Under the pieces are notes generated by a model that ran no database searches, was not told the origin of the DNA, and saw only the letters and a program-made list of their open reading frames with translations. The translations under genes and the position numbers were made by a program. Of a DNA stretch of 64,000 nt, positions 40,628-55,842 are shown piece after piece. The stretch comes from Cronobacter muytjensii ATCC 51329 (GTDB lineage: Bacteria > Pseudomonadota > Gammaproteobacteria > Enterobacterales > Enterobacteriaceae), in NCBI RefSeq assembly GCF_001277195.1, contig NZ_CP012268.1:62001-126000 (forward strand), in the 5' to 3' direction. Within the stretch, counting starts at the first letter, position 1, and each line of letters starts with the position of its first letter.

Positions 40628-40640
40628 TGCTCTTTAACAA
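40628..40640 (+). promoter_or_regulatory. Spacer boxA antitermination site
   Basis: TGCTCTTTAACAA between tRNA-Glu and 23S is a second boxA, which recruits NusB and NusE (S10) to keep polymerase transcribing through 23S. Confidence 0.85.
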
Positions 40641-40756
40641 TCCGGAACAAGCTGAAAATTGAAACAGACATGCTGCTGCATTCTTCCGTAAACAGGGAAT
40701 GCGCGGTGTGTCAGAGTCTCTCAAACTCGCAGCACGAAGACTTCTTCGGGTTGTGA

Positions 40757-43660
<2,904 letters not shown>

Positions 43661-43751
43661 ACAACGCCAAAGAAGTCTGGCGTGTTGAGAGATGATATTC
43701 AGCTTGTGACGGATAAACGTTCATGGCGGTATGCGGTGAACGGACAGAATT

Positions 43752-43871
43752 TGCCTGGCGGCTGTAGCGCGGTGGTCCCACCTGACCCCATGCCGAACTC
43801 AGAAGTGAAACGCCGTAGCGCCGATGGTAGTGTGGGGCCTCCCCATGCGAGAGTAGGGAACTGCCAGGCAT
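43752..43871 (+). rRNA. rrf: 5S ribosomal RNA
   Basis: 120 nt from TGCCTGGCGGC to ACTGCCAGGCAT with the conserved CCGAACTCAGAAGTGAAACG. Single copy in this operon; no distal tRNA follows. Confidence 0.97.
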
Positions 43872-43882
43872 CAAACAAACAG

Positions 43883-43914
43883 AAAAGCCTCATGCGAAAG
43901 CATGGGGCTTTTTT
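43883..43914 (+). terminator. Terminator of the rRNA operon
   Basis: Stem AAAGCCTCATGC / GCATGGGGCTTT with GAAA loop, followed by a T tract, 12 bp after 5S. Confidence 0.92.
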
Positions 43915-44053
43915 GTTTTCTCCCGCCAGCACTCCGCATCACTTCCCTCGCCGGCGCTTTCTTTCATGCTGCCGCGCCCTGCTTTTCGTACTGTGCTGAG
44001 CCTGGAAAAGCGCTCAGGCAGGCGGGGTTTATCGGTAAAAGAGTTCTTATCAG

Positions 44054-44215
44054 TGAATAACCAGAGAGAAACGCGCGGGCACGTTCTGAACGCGGGCTGA
44101 AAAAGTACTCCTGTGGCGGCGCCGCTTCCACACTCTCGCCGCGATCCATAAAGCTAACCCGGCCGGCAACCGTTCGCGCAAACCCCATTTCGTGCGTCAC
44201 GCACAGCCGGACCAT
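44054..44215 (-). pseudogene. Remnant of a polar amino-acid ABC transporter ATPase (C-terminal end only)
   Basis: On the minus strand about 54 codons encode the C-terminal end of a GlnQ-type ATPase. Seen are the H-loop VTHEMGFAR, then VAGRVSFMDRGESVE, PPQEYFFSPRSERA and ARAFLS. Walker A, Q-loop, signature and Walker B are all missing. The upstream codons of the same frame (to 44308) are not ATPase-like. It faces the 3' end of the rRNA operon. In E. coli the amino-acid transporter ATPase gene yhdZ faces the 3' end of rrnD in the same way, so this may be a yhdZ remnant. The rest of 43915-44370 holds nothing else that I can support. Confidence 0.7.
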
Positions 44216-44375
44216 GCCGCATCTCTCCGGTAACCTTTTATGACACATCCCGCCATCCTCTGTCCCCCATACCAGCCCACTTTCCTGACTGAAGATCCCC
44301 GCATTCACCCTTCCCGTGAAACATTTTCACCTTATGCTGGTACGCTCGACATTCACGCTATTCCTGGTTATTGTT

Positions 44376-44407
44376 GGCTGTCTGGATGTCTAAACGTATA
44401 AACGTGT
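44376..44407 (+). promoter_or_regulatory. Four tandem MetJ met boxes before metA
   Basis: Four contiguous 8-mers in register, GGCTGTCT, GGATGTCT, AAACGTAT and AAACGTGT, match the MetJ consensus AGACGTCT at 5, 6, 6 and 6 of 8 positions. They end 17 bp before the metA start, so MetJ with S-adenosylmethionine probably represses metA. Confidence 0.75.
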
Positions 44408-44424
44408 GTTGTGAGGAAAAGGTT

Positions 44425-45354
44425 ATGCCGATTCGGGTGCCTGATGAGTTACCAGCCGTAAACTTTCTGCGTCAGGAAAATGTCTTCGTGATGACAACAT
44501 CACGCGCCAGCGTTCAGGAGATCCGTCCGCTTAAGGTGCTGATCCTGAATCTGATGCCCAAGAAAATCGAAACGGAAAATCAGTTCCTGCGGCTCCTGTC
44601 TAACTCACCTTTGCAGGTCGATATCCGCTTGCTGCGTATCGACAGCCGTGAATCGCGCAATACGCCTGCGGAGCATCTCAATAACTTCTACTGCAACTTC
44701 GACGATATCTGTAATGAGAACTATGACGGCTTAATCGTTACTGGCGCCCCGCTGGGCCTGGTGGAGTTCAATGATGTCGCTTACTGGCCGCAAATCAAGC
44801 AGGTGCTTGAGTGGGCGAAAGAGCACGTCACCTCGACGCTTTTTGTCTGTTGGGCTGTGCAGGCTGCACTGAATATCCTGTATGGCATTCCTAAACAGAC
44901 GCGACAAGAGAAAATCTCCGGGGTCTATGAGCATCACATCACGCAGCCACACGCGTTGCTGACTAAAGGTTTTGACGACTCTTTCCTGGCGCCGCATTCA
45001 CGCTATGCCGATTTCCCGGCAGCGTTGATCCGCGATTATACCGACCTTGATATTCTTGCCGAATCAGAAGAGGGCGATGCTTACCTGTTTGCCAGTAAGG
45101 ATAAGCGTATCGCGTTTGTCACCGGCCATCCGGAATATGACGCTTTGACGCTCGCAGGCGAATATTTTCGCGATGTTGAAGCAGGTCTTGCGCCACGCGT
45201 CCCCTACAACTACTTCCCGAATGACGATCCCACCAGGACGCCGCGCGCTACCTGGCGGAGCCATGGCAACCTGCTTTTCACCAACTGGCTCAACTATTAC
45301 GTGTACCAGATCACTCCATACGATCTGCGCCATATGAACCCTACGCTCGAATAA
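44425..45354 (+). CDS. metA: Homoserine O-succinyltransferase
   Basis: MetA succinylates homoserine, the first committed step of methionine synthesis. The start at 44425 (MPIRVPDELPAVNFL) gives 309 residues, the usual length. An in-frame extension from 44371 runs through the met boxes and is rejected. The catalytic nucleophile cysteine is in LFVCWAVQAALN. Conserved HSRYADFP and FVTGHPEYD carry the catalytic histidine and glutamate region. Confidence 0.97.
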   Translation: MPIRVPDELPAVNFLRQENVFVMTTSRASVQEIRPLKVLILNLMPKKIETENQFLRLLSNSPLQVDIRLLRIDSRESRNTPAEHLNNFYCNFDDICNENYDGLIVTGAPLGLVEFNDVAYWPQIKQVLEWAKEHVTSTLFVCWAVQAALNILYGIPKQTRQEKISGVYEHHITQPHALLTKGFDDSFLAPHSRYADFPAALIRDYTDLDILAESEEGDAYLFASKDKRIAFVTGHPEYDALTLAGEYFRDVEAGLAPRVPYNYFPNDDPTRTPRATWRSHGNLLFTNWLNYYVYQITPYDLRHMNPTLE

Positions 45355-45396
45355 AATTCCACGCACAAGATCCTTAAGCGTTTCAGCACGCTTCAG

Positions 45397-45420
45397 AAGG
45401 CACCCTCGGGTGCCTTTTTT
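45397..45420 (+). terminator. Terminator after metA
   Basis: Stem AAGGCACCC TC GGGTGCCTT followed by TTTTT. Confidence 0.9.
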
Positions 45421-45500
45421 GTTTTTGAAAATCAATTCACTCTCCGCTTTCCCTTTATTTTATTCAAATTCAAAAGGTTGCATCTATTAAATGATAAAAA

Positions 45501-45530
45501 TGGAAATTGTTTTTGATTTTGAAATTATAT
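45501..45530 (+). promoter_or_regulatory. Probable IclR operator of aceBAK
   Basis: TGGAAATTGTTTTTGATTTT matches the IclR half-site pattern TGGAAAT followed by an AT-rich stretch, as in the E. coli aceB operator. It lies about 100-130 bp before aceB. Promoter hexamers were not assigned with confidence. Confidence 0.6.
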
Positions 45531-45626
45531 TGAGTAGTCTTAATGGTACTGTACGAAATCTGAACGTAAGAGATCGCGTACGGCAGCAATGAGGAATCTT
45601 TTGGATCAAAACCGAGGAGCGCTGCT

Positions 45627-47225
45627 ATGAATCAACAGGTCATTACCGCAGAACTGGCTTTTAGTCAGCCATTTGGCGAACAGGAACGACAGATCCTGAC
45701 GCCCGAAGCCGTCGAGTTTCTTACTGAACTGGTGGCCCGTTTTACGCCGCAGCGTAACAGCCTGCTCGCGGCGCGCCAGCAGGTGCAGCATGATATCGAC
45801 AGCGGGAAGCTGCCAGACTTTCTTTCGGAAACGGCTTCCATAAGAAATGGGGAATGGAAAATCCGCGGTATTCCTGACGATCTCCTCGACAGGCGCGTCG
45901 AGATAACAGGCCCGGTCGATCGCAAAATGGTGATCAACGCGCTCAACGCGAACGTCAAAGTTTTTATGGCAGATTTCGAGGATTCACTGGCCCCCGCATG
46001 GAGCAAAGTGATCGAGGGGCAGATAAACCTGCGCGATGCGATAAAAGGCACCATCACCTGGACCAACGAAGCGGGTAAAATTTATCAGCTCAAGCCCGAC
46101 CCGGCCGTTCTGGTTTGCCGTGTGCGCGGCCTGCATCTGCCCGAAAAACATGTTACCTGGCGCGCCGAGCCCATTCCCGGCAGCCTGTTTGATTTCGCGC
46201 TCTACTTCTTCCATAACCATAAAAATCTGCTGGCCAAGGGCAGCGGCCCTTACTTCTACCTGCCGAAAACCCAGTCCTGGCGCGAAGCCGCCTGGTGGAG
46301 CGACGTGTTCAGCTATGCGGAAGACAGGTTCAGCCTGCCACGCGGCACCATTAAAGCCACCTTGCTTATCGAGACGCTGCCCGCCGTTTTCCAGATGGAT
46401 GAAATCCTGCACGCGCTGCGTGATCATATCGTCGGGTTAAACTGTGGCCGCTGGGATTACATCTTTAGCTACATCAAAACCCTTAAAAACCATCCGGATC
46501 GCGTCCTGCCGGACAGACAATCCGTGACGATGGATAAACCTTTCCTGAACGCCTACTCCCGTCTGCTGATTAAAACCTGCCATCGCCGCGGCGCCTTCGC
46601 GATGGGCGGCATGGCGGCATTCATTCCCAGTAAAGAGAGCGAGCGCAACACCTGGGTGCTCAACAAAGTGAAAGCCGATAAAGAGCTTGAAGCCGCTAAC
46701 GGTCATGACGGCACCTGGATTGCCCATCCGGGCCTCGGCGATACGGTGATGGCCGTGTTCGACCGCGCGCTCGGCGAGTATAAAAACCAGCTCCATGTGC
46801 TGCGCGACGATGATGCGCCCATTACCGCAGAACAACTCCTTGAGCCGTGCCCCGGCGAGCGCACTGAAGAGGGCATGCGCGCCAATATCCGCGTGGCGGT
46901 GCAATACATTGAAGCCTGGATCTCCGGCAACGGCTGCGTGCCGATTTATGGCCTGATGGAAGATGCCGCGACGGCGGAGATCTCGCGCACCTCCATCTGG
47001 CAGTGGATCCATCATCAGAAAACGCTCAGCAACGGCAAACAGGTGACCAAAGACCTGTTCCGCCAGATGCTTGCTGAAGAGATGCGCGTGATTCAGGAGG
47101 AGCTTGGCGAGCAGCGCTACAGCCATGGCCGCTTTGACGAGGCCGCTCGACTGATGGAGCAAATCACCACCTCTGATGAACTGATCGACTTCCTGACGCT
47201 GCCCGGCTATCGCCTGCTGGCCTGA
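45627..47225 (+). CDS. aceB: Malate synthase A
   Basis: AceB condenses glyoxylate with acetyl-CoA to malate in the glyoxylate shunt. It is 532 residues, as usual for the A form. The signature FMADFEDSLAPAW is present, with active-site segments GTIKATLLIETLPAVFQMDE and GMAAFIPSKE. Ribosome-binding site CGAGGAG precedes it. First gene of aceBAK. Confidence 0.97.
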   Translation: MNQQVITAELAFSQPFGEQERQILTPEAVEFLTELVARFTPQRNSLLAARQQVQHDIDSGKLPDFLSETASIRNGEWKIRGIPDDLLDRRVEITGPVDRKMVINALNANVKVFMADFEDSLAPAWSKVIEGQINLRDAIKGTITWTNEAGKIYQLKPDPAVLVCRVRGLHLPEKHVTWRAEPIPGSLFDFALYFFHNHKNLLAKGSGPYFYLPKTQSWREAAWWSDVFSYAEDRFSLPRGTIKATLLIETLPAVFQMDEILHALRDHIVGLNCGRWDYIFSYIKTLKNHPDRVLPDRQSVTMDKPFLNAYSRLLIKTCHRRGAFAMGGMAAFIPSKESERNTWVLNKVKADKELEAANGHDGTWIAHPGLGDTVMAVFDRALGEYKNQLHVLRDDDAPITAEQLLEPCPGERTEEGMRANIRVAVQYIEAWISGNGCVPIYGLMEDAATAEISRTSIWQWIHHQKTLSNGKQVTKDLFRQMLAEEMRVIQEELGEQRYSHGRFDEAARLMEQITTSDELIDFLTLPGYRLLA

Positions 47226-47256
47226 TCCTACACCACAACAAAATGGAGCATCTGCC

Positions 47257-48564
47257 ATGACGACAACACGTACCCAACAAATTCAGCAGTTAGAGCAGGA
47301 ATGGACACACCCGCGCTGGGAAGGCATTCGCCGTCCCTATAGCGCGCAGGACGTGGTGAAATTACGCGGGTCGGTTAACCCGGAATGTACGCTGGCGAAG
47401 CTTGGCGCTGCCCGGATGTGGCGCCTGCTGCACGGCGAGTCGAAAAAAGGTTACGTCAACAGCCTCGGCGCGCTGACCGGCGGCCAGGCGCTGCAACAGG
47501 CGAAGGCAGGGATTGAGGCGGTCTATCTTTCCGGCTGGCAGGTGGCGGCGGACGCTAACCTCGCGGCCAGCATGTATCCGGATCAATCCCTCTATCCGGC
47601 CAACTCCGTGCCAGCGGTCGTTGAGCGGATCAACAATACGTTTCGTCGCGCCGATCAGATCCAGTGGGCGGCGGGCATTGAGCCGGGCGATCCGCGCTAT
47701 GTCGACTATTTCCTGCCGATCGTGGCCGATGCCGAGGCGGGGTTTGGCGGCGTGCTTAATGCGTTCGAACTCATGAAAGCGATGATTGAAGCCGGGGCGG
47801 CGGCGGTGCATTTTGAAGATCAGCTCGCCTCGGTGAAAAAGTGCGGTCATATGGGCGGTAAAGTGCTGGTGCCGACGCAGGAGGCCATCCAGAAGCTGGT
47901 GGCAGCACGACTGGCGGCGGATGTCATGGGCGTACCGACGCTGCTGATTGCGCGCACCGACGCCGACGCGGCAGATCTCATCACCTCCGACTGCGATCCT
48001 TATGACAGTGAATTTATTACCGGCGAGCGCACCAGCGAAGGCTTCTTCCGCACACGTGCGGGCGTTGAGCAGGCCATCAGCCGCGGGCTCGCCTATGCGC
48101 CTTATGCGGATCTGGTATGGTGTGAAACCTCCACGCCGGACCTCGACCAGGCACGCCGCTTCGCCGAAGCTATCCACGCGCGTTTCCCCGGCAAGCTGCT
48201 GGCATATAACTGCTCGCCCTCATTCAACTGGAAGAAAAAACTCGATGACAAAACCATCGCGTCTTTCCAGGAGGAGCTGTCGGCGATGGGTTACAAATAC
48301 CAGTTCATCACGCTCGCAGGCATCCACAGCATGTGGTTCAACATGTTTGATCTCGCCCATGCCTACGCGCAGGGCGAAGGGATGAAGCATTACGTCGAGA
48401 AAGTGCAGCAGCCTGAGTTTGCCGCAGGCAAAGAGGGCTATACCTTCGTCTCGCACCAGCAGGAAGTGGGCACCGGCTATTTCGACAACGTGACGACCAT
48501 TATTCAGGGCGGCGCGTCGTCCGTCACGGCGCTGACGGGGTCGACGGAAGAAGCGCAGTTCTGA
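47257..48564 (+). CDS. aceA: Isocitrate lyase
   Basis: AceA cleaves isocitrate to succinate and glyoxylate. The 435-residue protein has the catalytic motif KKCGHMGGKVLVP with the active-site cysteine, and the (beta/alpha)8 segment TLLIARTDADAADLI. It lies 31 bp after aceB. Confidence 0.97.
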   Translation: MTTTRTQQIQQLEQEWTHPRWEGIRRPYSAQDVVKLRGSVNPECTLAKLGAARMWRLLHGESKKGYVNSLGALTGGQALQQAKAGIEAVYLSGWQVAADANLAASMYPDQSLYPANSVPAVVERINNTFRRADQIQWAAGIEPGDPRYVDYFLPIVADAEAGFGGVLNAFELMKAMIEAGAAAVHFEDQLASVKKCGHMGGKVLVPTQEAIQKLVAARLAADVMGVPTLLIARTDADAADLITSDCDPYDSEFITGERTSEGFFRTRAGVEQAISRGLAYAPYADLVWCETSTPDLDQARRFAEAIHARFPGKLLAYNCSPSFNWKKKLDDKTIASFQEELSAMGYKYQFITLAGIHSMWFNMFDLAHAYAQGEGMKHYVEKVQQPEFAAGKEGYTFVSHQQEVGTGYFDNVTTIIQGGASSVTALTGSTEEAQF

Positions 48565-48573
48565 CGGCGTTAT

Positions 48574-48666
48574 GGCGGGTGGCGTTAAGCTTACCCGCCC
48601 TACGTTTGTCGGTAAGGCGTTATCGCCATGAAGCACTGTAGGGCGGGTAAGCGAAGCGCCCCCACC
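48574..48666. repeat. REP/BIME-like inverted pair between aceA and aceK
   Basis: The unit at 48574-48603 (GGCGGGTGGCGTTAAGC then TTACCCGCCCTAC) and the unit at 48638-48666 (GTAGGGCGGGTAAGCG then AAGCGCCCCCACC) are near-reverse complements. Each is itself an imperfect hairpin. In E. coli a REP cluster occupies the same gap and lowers aceK expression relative to aceBA, and a similar effect is likely here. Confidence 0.75.
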
Positions 48667-48710
48667 GTAATGGCTGACACTCTTTCCCCTTTCACACACG
48701 GAGCCTGCCT

Positions 48711-50549
48711 ATGCCGTCGCGTGGACTCGAACTCCTTATCGCCCAAACCATCCTGCAGGGTTTTGACGCGCAATATGGCCGCTTTCTGGAGATCACTGCG
48801 GGCGCGCAGCACCGCTTCGAGCAGGCCGACTGGCATGCCGTCCAGCAGGCGATGAAAAGCCGCATCCACCTTTATGACCACCACGTCGGGCTGGTAGTGG
48901 AGCAACTGCGCTGCATCATGGAAGGAAAGGCCACCGACGCGGACTTTCTGCTGCGCGTAAAGCGCCATTACACCGAGCTGCTCCCTGATTACCCGCGTTT
49001 TGAAATCGCCGAAAGCTTTTTCAACTCGGTTTACTGCCGGCTTTACGATCACCGCTCGCTCACACCGGAGCGGCTGTTTATTTTCAGCTCTCAGCCGGCG
49101 CGACGTTTTCGCACCATTCCGCGTCCGCTCGCCAAAACGTTTTTCCCGGAGCAGGGCTGGCAACCGCTGCTCGCCACCCTGCTTGGCGATCTGCCGCTGC
49201 GCCTGCCGTGGCAGGATCTCGCGCGAGACATTCGCTACATCATCGCGCATCTCAATGAAACGCTCGGCCCGACGCGGCTCGCGCAGGCGCATCTGGAAAT
49301 CGCCAACGAACTCTTTTATCGCAACAAAGCCGCCTGGCTGGTGGGTAAACTGCGCCTGCCCGACGCCACGCTGCCGTTTCTGCTGCCTGTCCACCGCAGC
49401 GACGAAGGCAAACTGTTCGTCGACACCTGCCTTACCGGCAGCGCCGGGGCCAGCATCGTCTTCGGCTTCGCCCGCTCCTATTTTATGGTGTACGCGCCGC
49501 TGCCCGCCGCGCTTGTCGAGTGGCTGCGTGAAATCCTGCCGGGGAAAACCACGGCGGAGCTCTACATGGCGATTGGCTGTCAGAAACACGCCAAAACCGA
49601 AAGCTACCGCGAATATCTCCACTACCTGCGCCATGCCGACGAGCAGTTCATTGAAGCGCCCGGCATCCGCGGCATGGTGATGCTGGTCTTCACGCTCCCG
49701 GGGTTCGACCGGGTTTTCAAAGTCATCAAAGACCGTTTCGCCCCGCAGAAGGAGATGAGCGAAGCGCACGTGCGCGCCTGCTATCAGCTGGTTAAAGAGC
49801 ATGACCGCGTCGGGCGTATGGCAGACACCCAGGAGTTTGAGAATTTCGTTATCGAAAAACGGCGCATCAGCCCGGCGCTGATGGCGCTGCTGCAACAGGA
49901 GGTCGGGCAGAAGCTCACCGACATGGGCGACGCTATTTCCATCAGTCATCTTTATATCGAGCGGCGGATGGTGCCGCTCAACCTCTGGCTTGAGCAGGCG
50001 ACGGGCCAGCAGTTGCGCGACGCCATCGAAGAATATGGCAACGCCATTCGTCAGCTTGCCGCGGCCAATATTTTCCCCGGCGATATGCTGTTTAAAAACT
50101 TTGGCGTCACGCGTCACGGACGGGTCGTTTTCTACGATTACGACGAGATCTGCTACATGACCGAGGTAAACTTCCGCGATATCCCGCCGCCGCGCTACCC
50201 GGAAGACGAACTCAGCGCCGAGCCCTGGTACAGCGTCGCCCCCGGCGACGTCTTCCCGGAAGAGTTTCGCCACTGGCTCTGCGCCGACCCGAAAATCGGC
50301 CCGTTGTTTGAAGAGATGCACAGCGACCTGTTCAGCGCCAGCTACTGGCGCGCGCTACAGGCGCGTATTCGGGAAGGGCATGTGGAGGATGTATACGCCT
50401 ACCGTCGGCGCCAGCGGTTTTGCGTGCGCTGGCCAAACCAAAGCAGCCCGACGGAACCTGCTATTTCCGGGCTGACGCCCTTGACGGTGAGTGAAGCAGA
50501 GTCAGGGGACGGGCCGGATGCGCCACGCCCCTCAGGCATTTTCATTTAA
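48711..50549 (+). CDS. aceK: Isocitrate dehydrogenase kinase/phosphatase
   Basis: AceK phosphorylates and dephosphorylates isocitrate dehydrogenase, switching flux between the TCA cycle and the glyoxylate shunt. The first 570 or so residues match the family closely, including the ATP-site region MLVFTLPGFDRVFKVIKD and the catalytic segment FPGDMLFKNFGVTRHGRVVFYDYDE. After RRRQRFCVRW the protein runs on for about 38 residues rich in Pro, Ser and Glu. E. coli AceK (578 residues) ends within a few residues of that point. Total here is 612. The extension is probably a stop-codon loss and is unlikely to affect the core. Confidence 0.95.
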   Translation: MPSRGLELLIAQTILQGFDAQYGRFLEITAGAQHRFEQADWHAVQQAMKSRIHLYDHHVGLVVEQLRCIMEGKATDADFLLRVKRHYTELLPDYPRFEIAESFFNSVYCRLYDHRSLTPERLFIFSSQPARRFRTIPRPLAKTFFPEQGWQPLLATLLGDLPLRLPWQDLARDIRYIIAHLNETLGPTRLAQAHLEIANELFYRNKAAWLVGKLRLPDATLPFLLPVHRSDEGKLFVDTCLTGSAGASIVFGFARSYFMVYAPLPAALVEWLREILPGKTTAELYMAIGCQKHAKTESYREYLHYLRHADEQFIEAPGIRGMVMLVFTLPGFDRVFKVIKDRFAPQKEMSEAHVRACYQLVKEHDRVGRMADTQEFENFVIEKRRISPALMALLQQEVGQKLTDMGDAISISHLYIERRMVPLNLWLEQATGQQLRDAIEEYGNAIRQLAAANIFPGDMLFKNFGVTRHGRVVFYDYDEICYMTEVNFRDIPPPRYPEDELSAEPWYSVAPGDVFPEEFRHWLCADPKIGPLFEEMHSDLFSASYWRALQARIREGHVEDVYAYRRRQRFCVRWPNQSSPTEPAISGLTPLTVSEAESGDGPDAPRPSGIFI

Positions 50550-50591
50550 CGCGTGTCGGGAACGGCATAGCCGCTGCCCGGCGCTCCCGTC

Positions 50592-51428
50592 TTAGCGAAC
50601 CCCACCATAAGCCAGCGTGACTTCTTTTGCCGCCCGGATCACCAGCGCGCCCAGCTCCGTCACACGGTCGTCGGTCATCCGCGAAATAGGTCCGGAAATG
50701 GAGATCGCGGCGAATGCCTCATGATGCTCGTCATAAATGCACGCGGCCACGCAGCGCAGGCCGAGCGCATGCTCTTCATCGTCAAAGGAGTAGCCGCGCT
50801 TGCGCGTCTGGGCGAGATCGTCTTTCAGGTGCGCTGGCGCGACCAGCGTCGCATGGGTATAGGCTTTCAGCCCCTGACGATGCAGCAGCGCGGACACCTC
50901 TTCCTCGCTGAGCTGCGACAAAAACGCTTTCCCGGCGCCGGAGGCATGCATCGGCAGCTTGCCGCCAATCGGCGCGGACATGCGCATCAGCTGATTACAC
51001 TGCACCTGATCGATAATAATTGCCTGATGATCGCTCTTGTCGAGCACGGCGAGGTTCACGGTTTCGCCGGAATCCTCCATCAGCTTGCGCAGAATCGGAT
51101 GGACAATCGCCAGCAGGTTACGGCTCTGCAGGAAGCTGCTGCCGATAATAAACGCATGCGCGCCGATCGCCCAGTGGCCGAGATCGCCCACCTGACGGAC
51201 AAAGCCCAGCTGCTGCATCGTCGTTAACAGGCGATGCGTGGTGGAGTTTGGCAGGCCGGCCTGTTGCGCCAGTTCGGTCAGCGCCACGCTGCCTTGCGAT
51301 TCCGCGATCCATTCCAGCAGTTTCAGGCCGCGCGTGAGCGACTGCACCTGGCCCGTCGCCTGCGGCGCGGCGGCAGCGGTGGCGTTACGGGGCTTTTTGC
51401 CACGTTTGGCGGGTACGGCAGCGACCAT
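50592..51428 (-). CDS. iclR: Glyoxylate bypass repressor IclR
   Basis: IclR represses aceBAK and is relieved by glyoxylate. The 278-residue protein has a basic Ala-rich N-terminus, a winged helix (about 28-90, TELAQQAGLPNSTTHRLLTTM) and a GAF-like effector domain (about 105-270, KLPMHASGAGKAFL, ISISGPISRM). It is convergent with aceK, with 42 bp between stops. E. coli has arpA in this gap; nothing comparable is here. Confidence 0.96.
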   Translation of the reverse strand: MVAAVPAKRGKKPRNATAAAAPQATGQVQSLTRGLKLLEWIAESQGSVALTELAQQAGLPNSTTHRLLTTMQQLGFVRQVGDLGHWAIGAHAFIIGSSFLQSRNLLAIVHPILRKLMEDSGETVNLAVLDKSDHQAIIIDQVQCNQLMRMSAPIGGKLPMHASGAGKAFLSQLSEEEVSALLHRQGLKAYTHATLVAPAHLKDDLAQTRKRGYSFDDEEHALGLRCVAACIYDEHHEAFAAISISGPISRMTDDRVTELGALVIRAAKEVTLAYGGVR

Positions 51429-51450
51429 AACGGCCTCCTTTTCTGTATCG

Positions 51451-51465
51451 TGGAAATCATTTTCG
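51451..51465 (-). promoter_or_regulatory. Probable IclR autoregulatory operator
   Basis: TGGAAATCATTTTCG is close to the palindromic IclR site TGGAAATnATTTCCA and lies about 22 bp before the iclR start, consistent with autorepression. Confidence 0.6.
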
Positions 51466-51625
51466 TTTTATTTGGCGATAATGCAACCGCCAGGCAACTC
51501 ATCGGATCAGTGAATAATGAACATGTCTCAAGTTGCCGCCGCGCGCCTTTCCCGCCCGATCGCTTTATGCCAGTATGGTTCGCTGGCCTTTCCGGCCTGG
51601 GTTGAGTCGAGTATCAGGAGCATAT

Positions 51626-55309
<3,684 letters not shown>

Positions 55310-55320
55310 TTTCTGGTCCT

Positions 55321-55443
55321 TCTGGCCTGGCTTACTCGCCAGCTTGCGCCTGGGCTGTACTCACGCGGGTCACGTAGTACGTGTACGCTCCCCGCGTTGC
55401 GTGCAGTCCGCGCGCAACCTGGCTTTACCGCCGACGGCCAGAC
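55321..55443. repeat. ERIC-like repeat unit, copy 1
   Basis: A 123-nt unit starts TCTGGCCTGGCT and ends GACGGCCAGAC. The centre GGGTCACGTAGTACG / TGTACGCTCCCCG aligns by eye to the ERIC core (GTCACTTACTTATGTAAGCTCC). The unit ends are inverted (TCTGGCC / GGCCAGA), so the element folds on itself. It lies 12 bp after metH. Confidence 0.65.
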
Positions 55444-55573
55444 TCTGGCCTGGCTGAATCTCCATCTTGCGTCTGGGCTGTACTCACGCGGGTCACGTAC
55501 TATGTGTACGCTCTACGCTCCCCGCGTTGCGTGCAGTCCGCGCGCAGCCTGGCTTTACCGCCGACGGCCAGAC
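55444..55573. repeat. ERIC-like repeat unit, copy 2 (direct tandem)
   Basis: This is a second, directly adjacent copy of the preceding unit, 130 nt. The 7-nt difference is an internal duplication TACGCTC TACGCTC. Other differences are scattered point changes, so the duplication is not brand new. From 55574 to 55842 there is a REP-like hairpin (55639-55666) and the yjbB promoter region; no gene is supported. Confidence 0.65.
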
Positions 55574-55638
55574 GCCGTCATCCGCTCGCCGTTGAATGCG
55601 CTCAGCTTACCCATCTTACCAGTCGTAAGATGGATTTA

Positions 55639-55666
55639 TAGGGCGGTAAGCGCAGCGCCACCCGTC
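55639..55666. repeat. REP-like element upstream of yjbB
   Basis: TAGGGCGGTAAGCGCAGCG CCACCCGTC is closely related to the aceA-aceK element at 48638-48666 and forms an imperfect hairpin. It shows that the repeat family is dispersed in this chromosome. Confidence 0.6.
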
Positions 55667-55842
55667 ATTGGTGCCTGCGCAAACGCATCCGCCAATGCCC
55701 CCGCGCAAACACGCCCGCCATAAATCACCGTCCCGCCGACTTCCTTGCGTTAACCACTTATAATGATGACAGACGAAGGCCATAACACGCTGACGCGCCT
55801 CGTCTTACGACACCCTATGGACCCTCATTGTAAGGAGAAGCC

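Noticed and set aside
43964..44308. The full 114-codon minus-strand frame as an intact gene
   Set aside because: Only the middle half matches the ABC ATPase end. The flanking codons are unrelated and the catalytic domain is missing, so a remnant is the better call.
51533..51625. Thirty-one-residue N-terminal extension of metH
   Set aside because: No ribosome-binding site, sequence unlike the family, and the GTG at 51626 has AGGAG at good spacing and gives the standard length.
55321..55573. Tandem direct repeats as a possible CRISPR array
   Set aside because: Units are over 120 nt, contiguous, only two in number, and have no unique spacers or adjacent cas genes.
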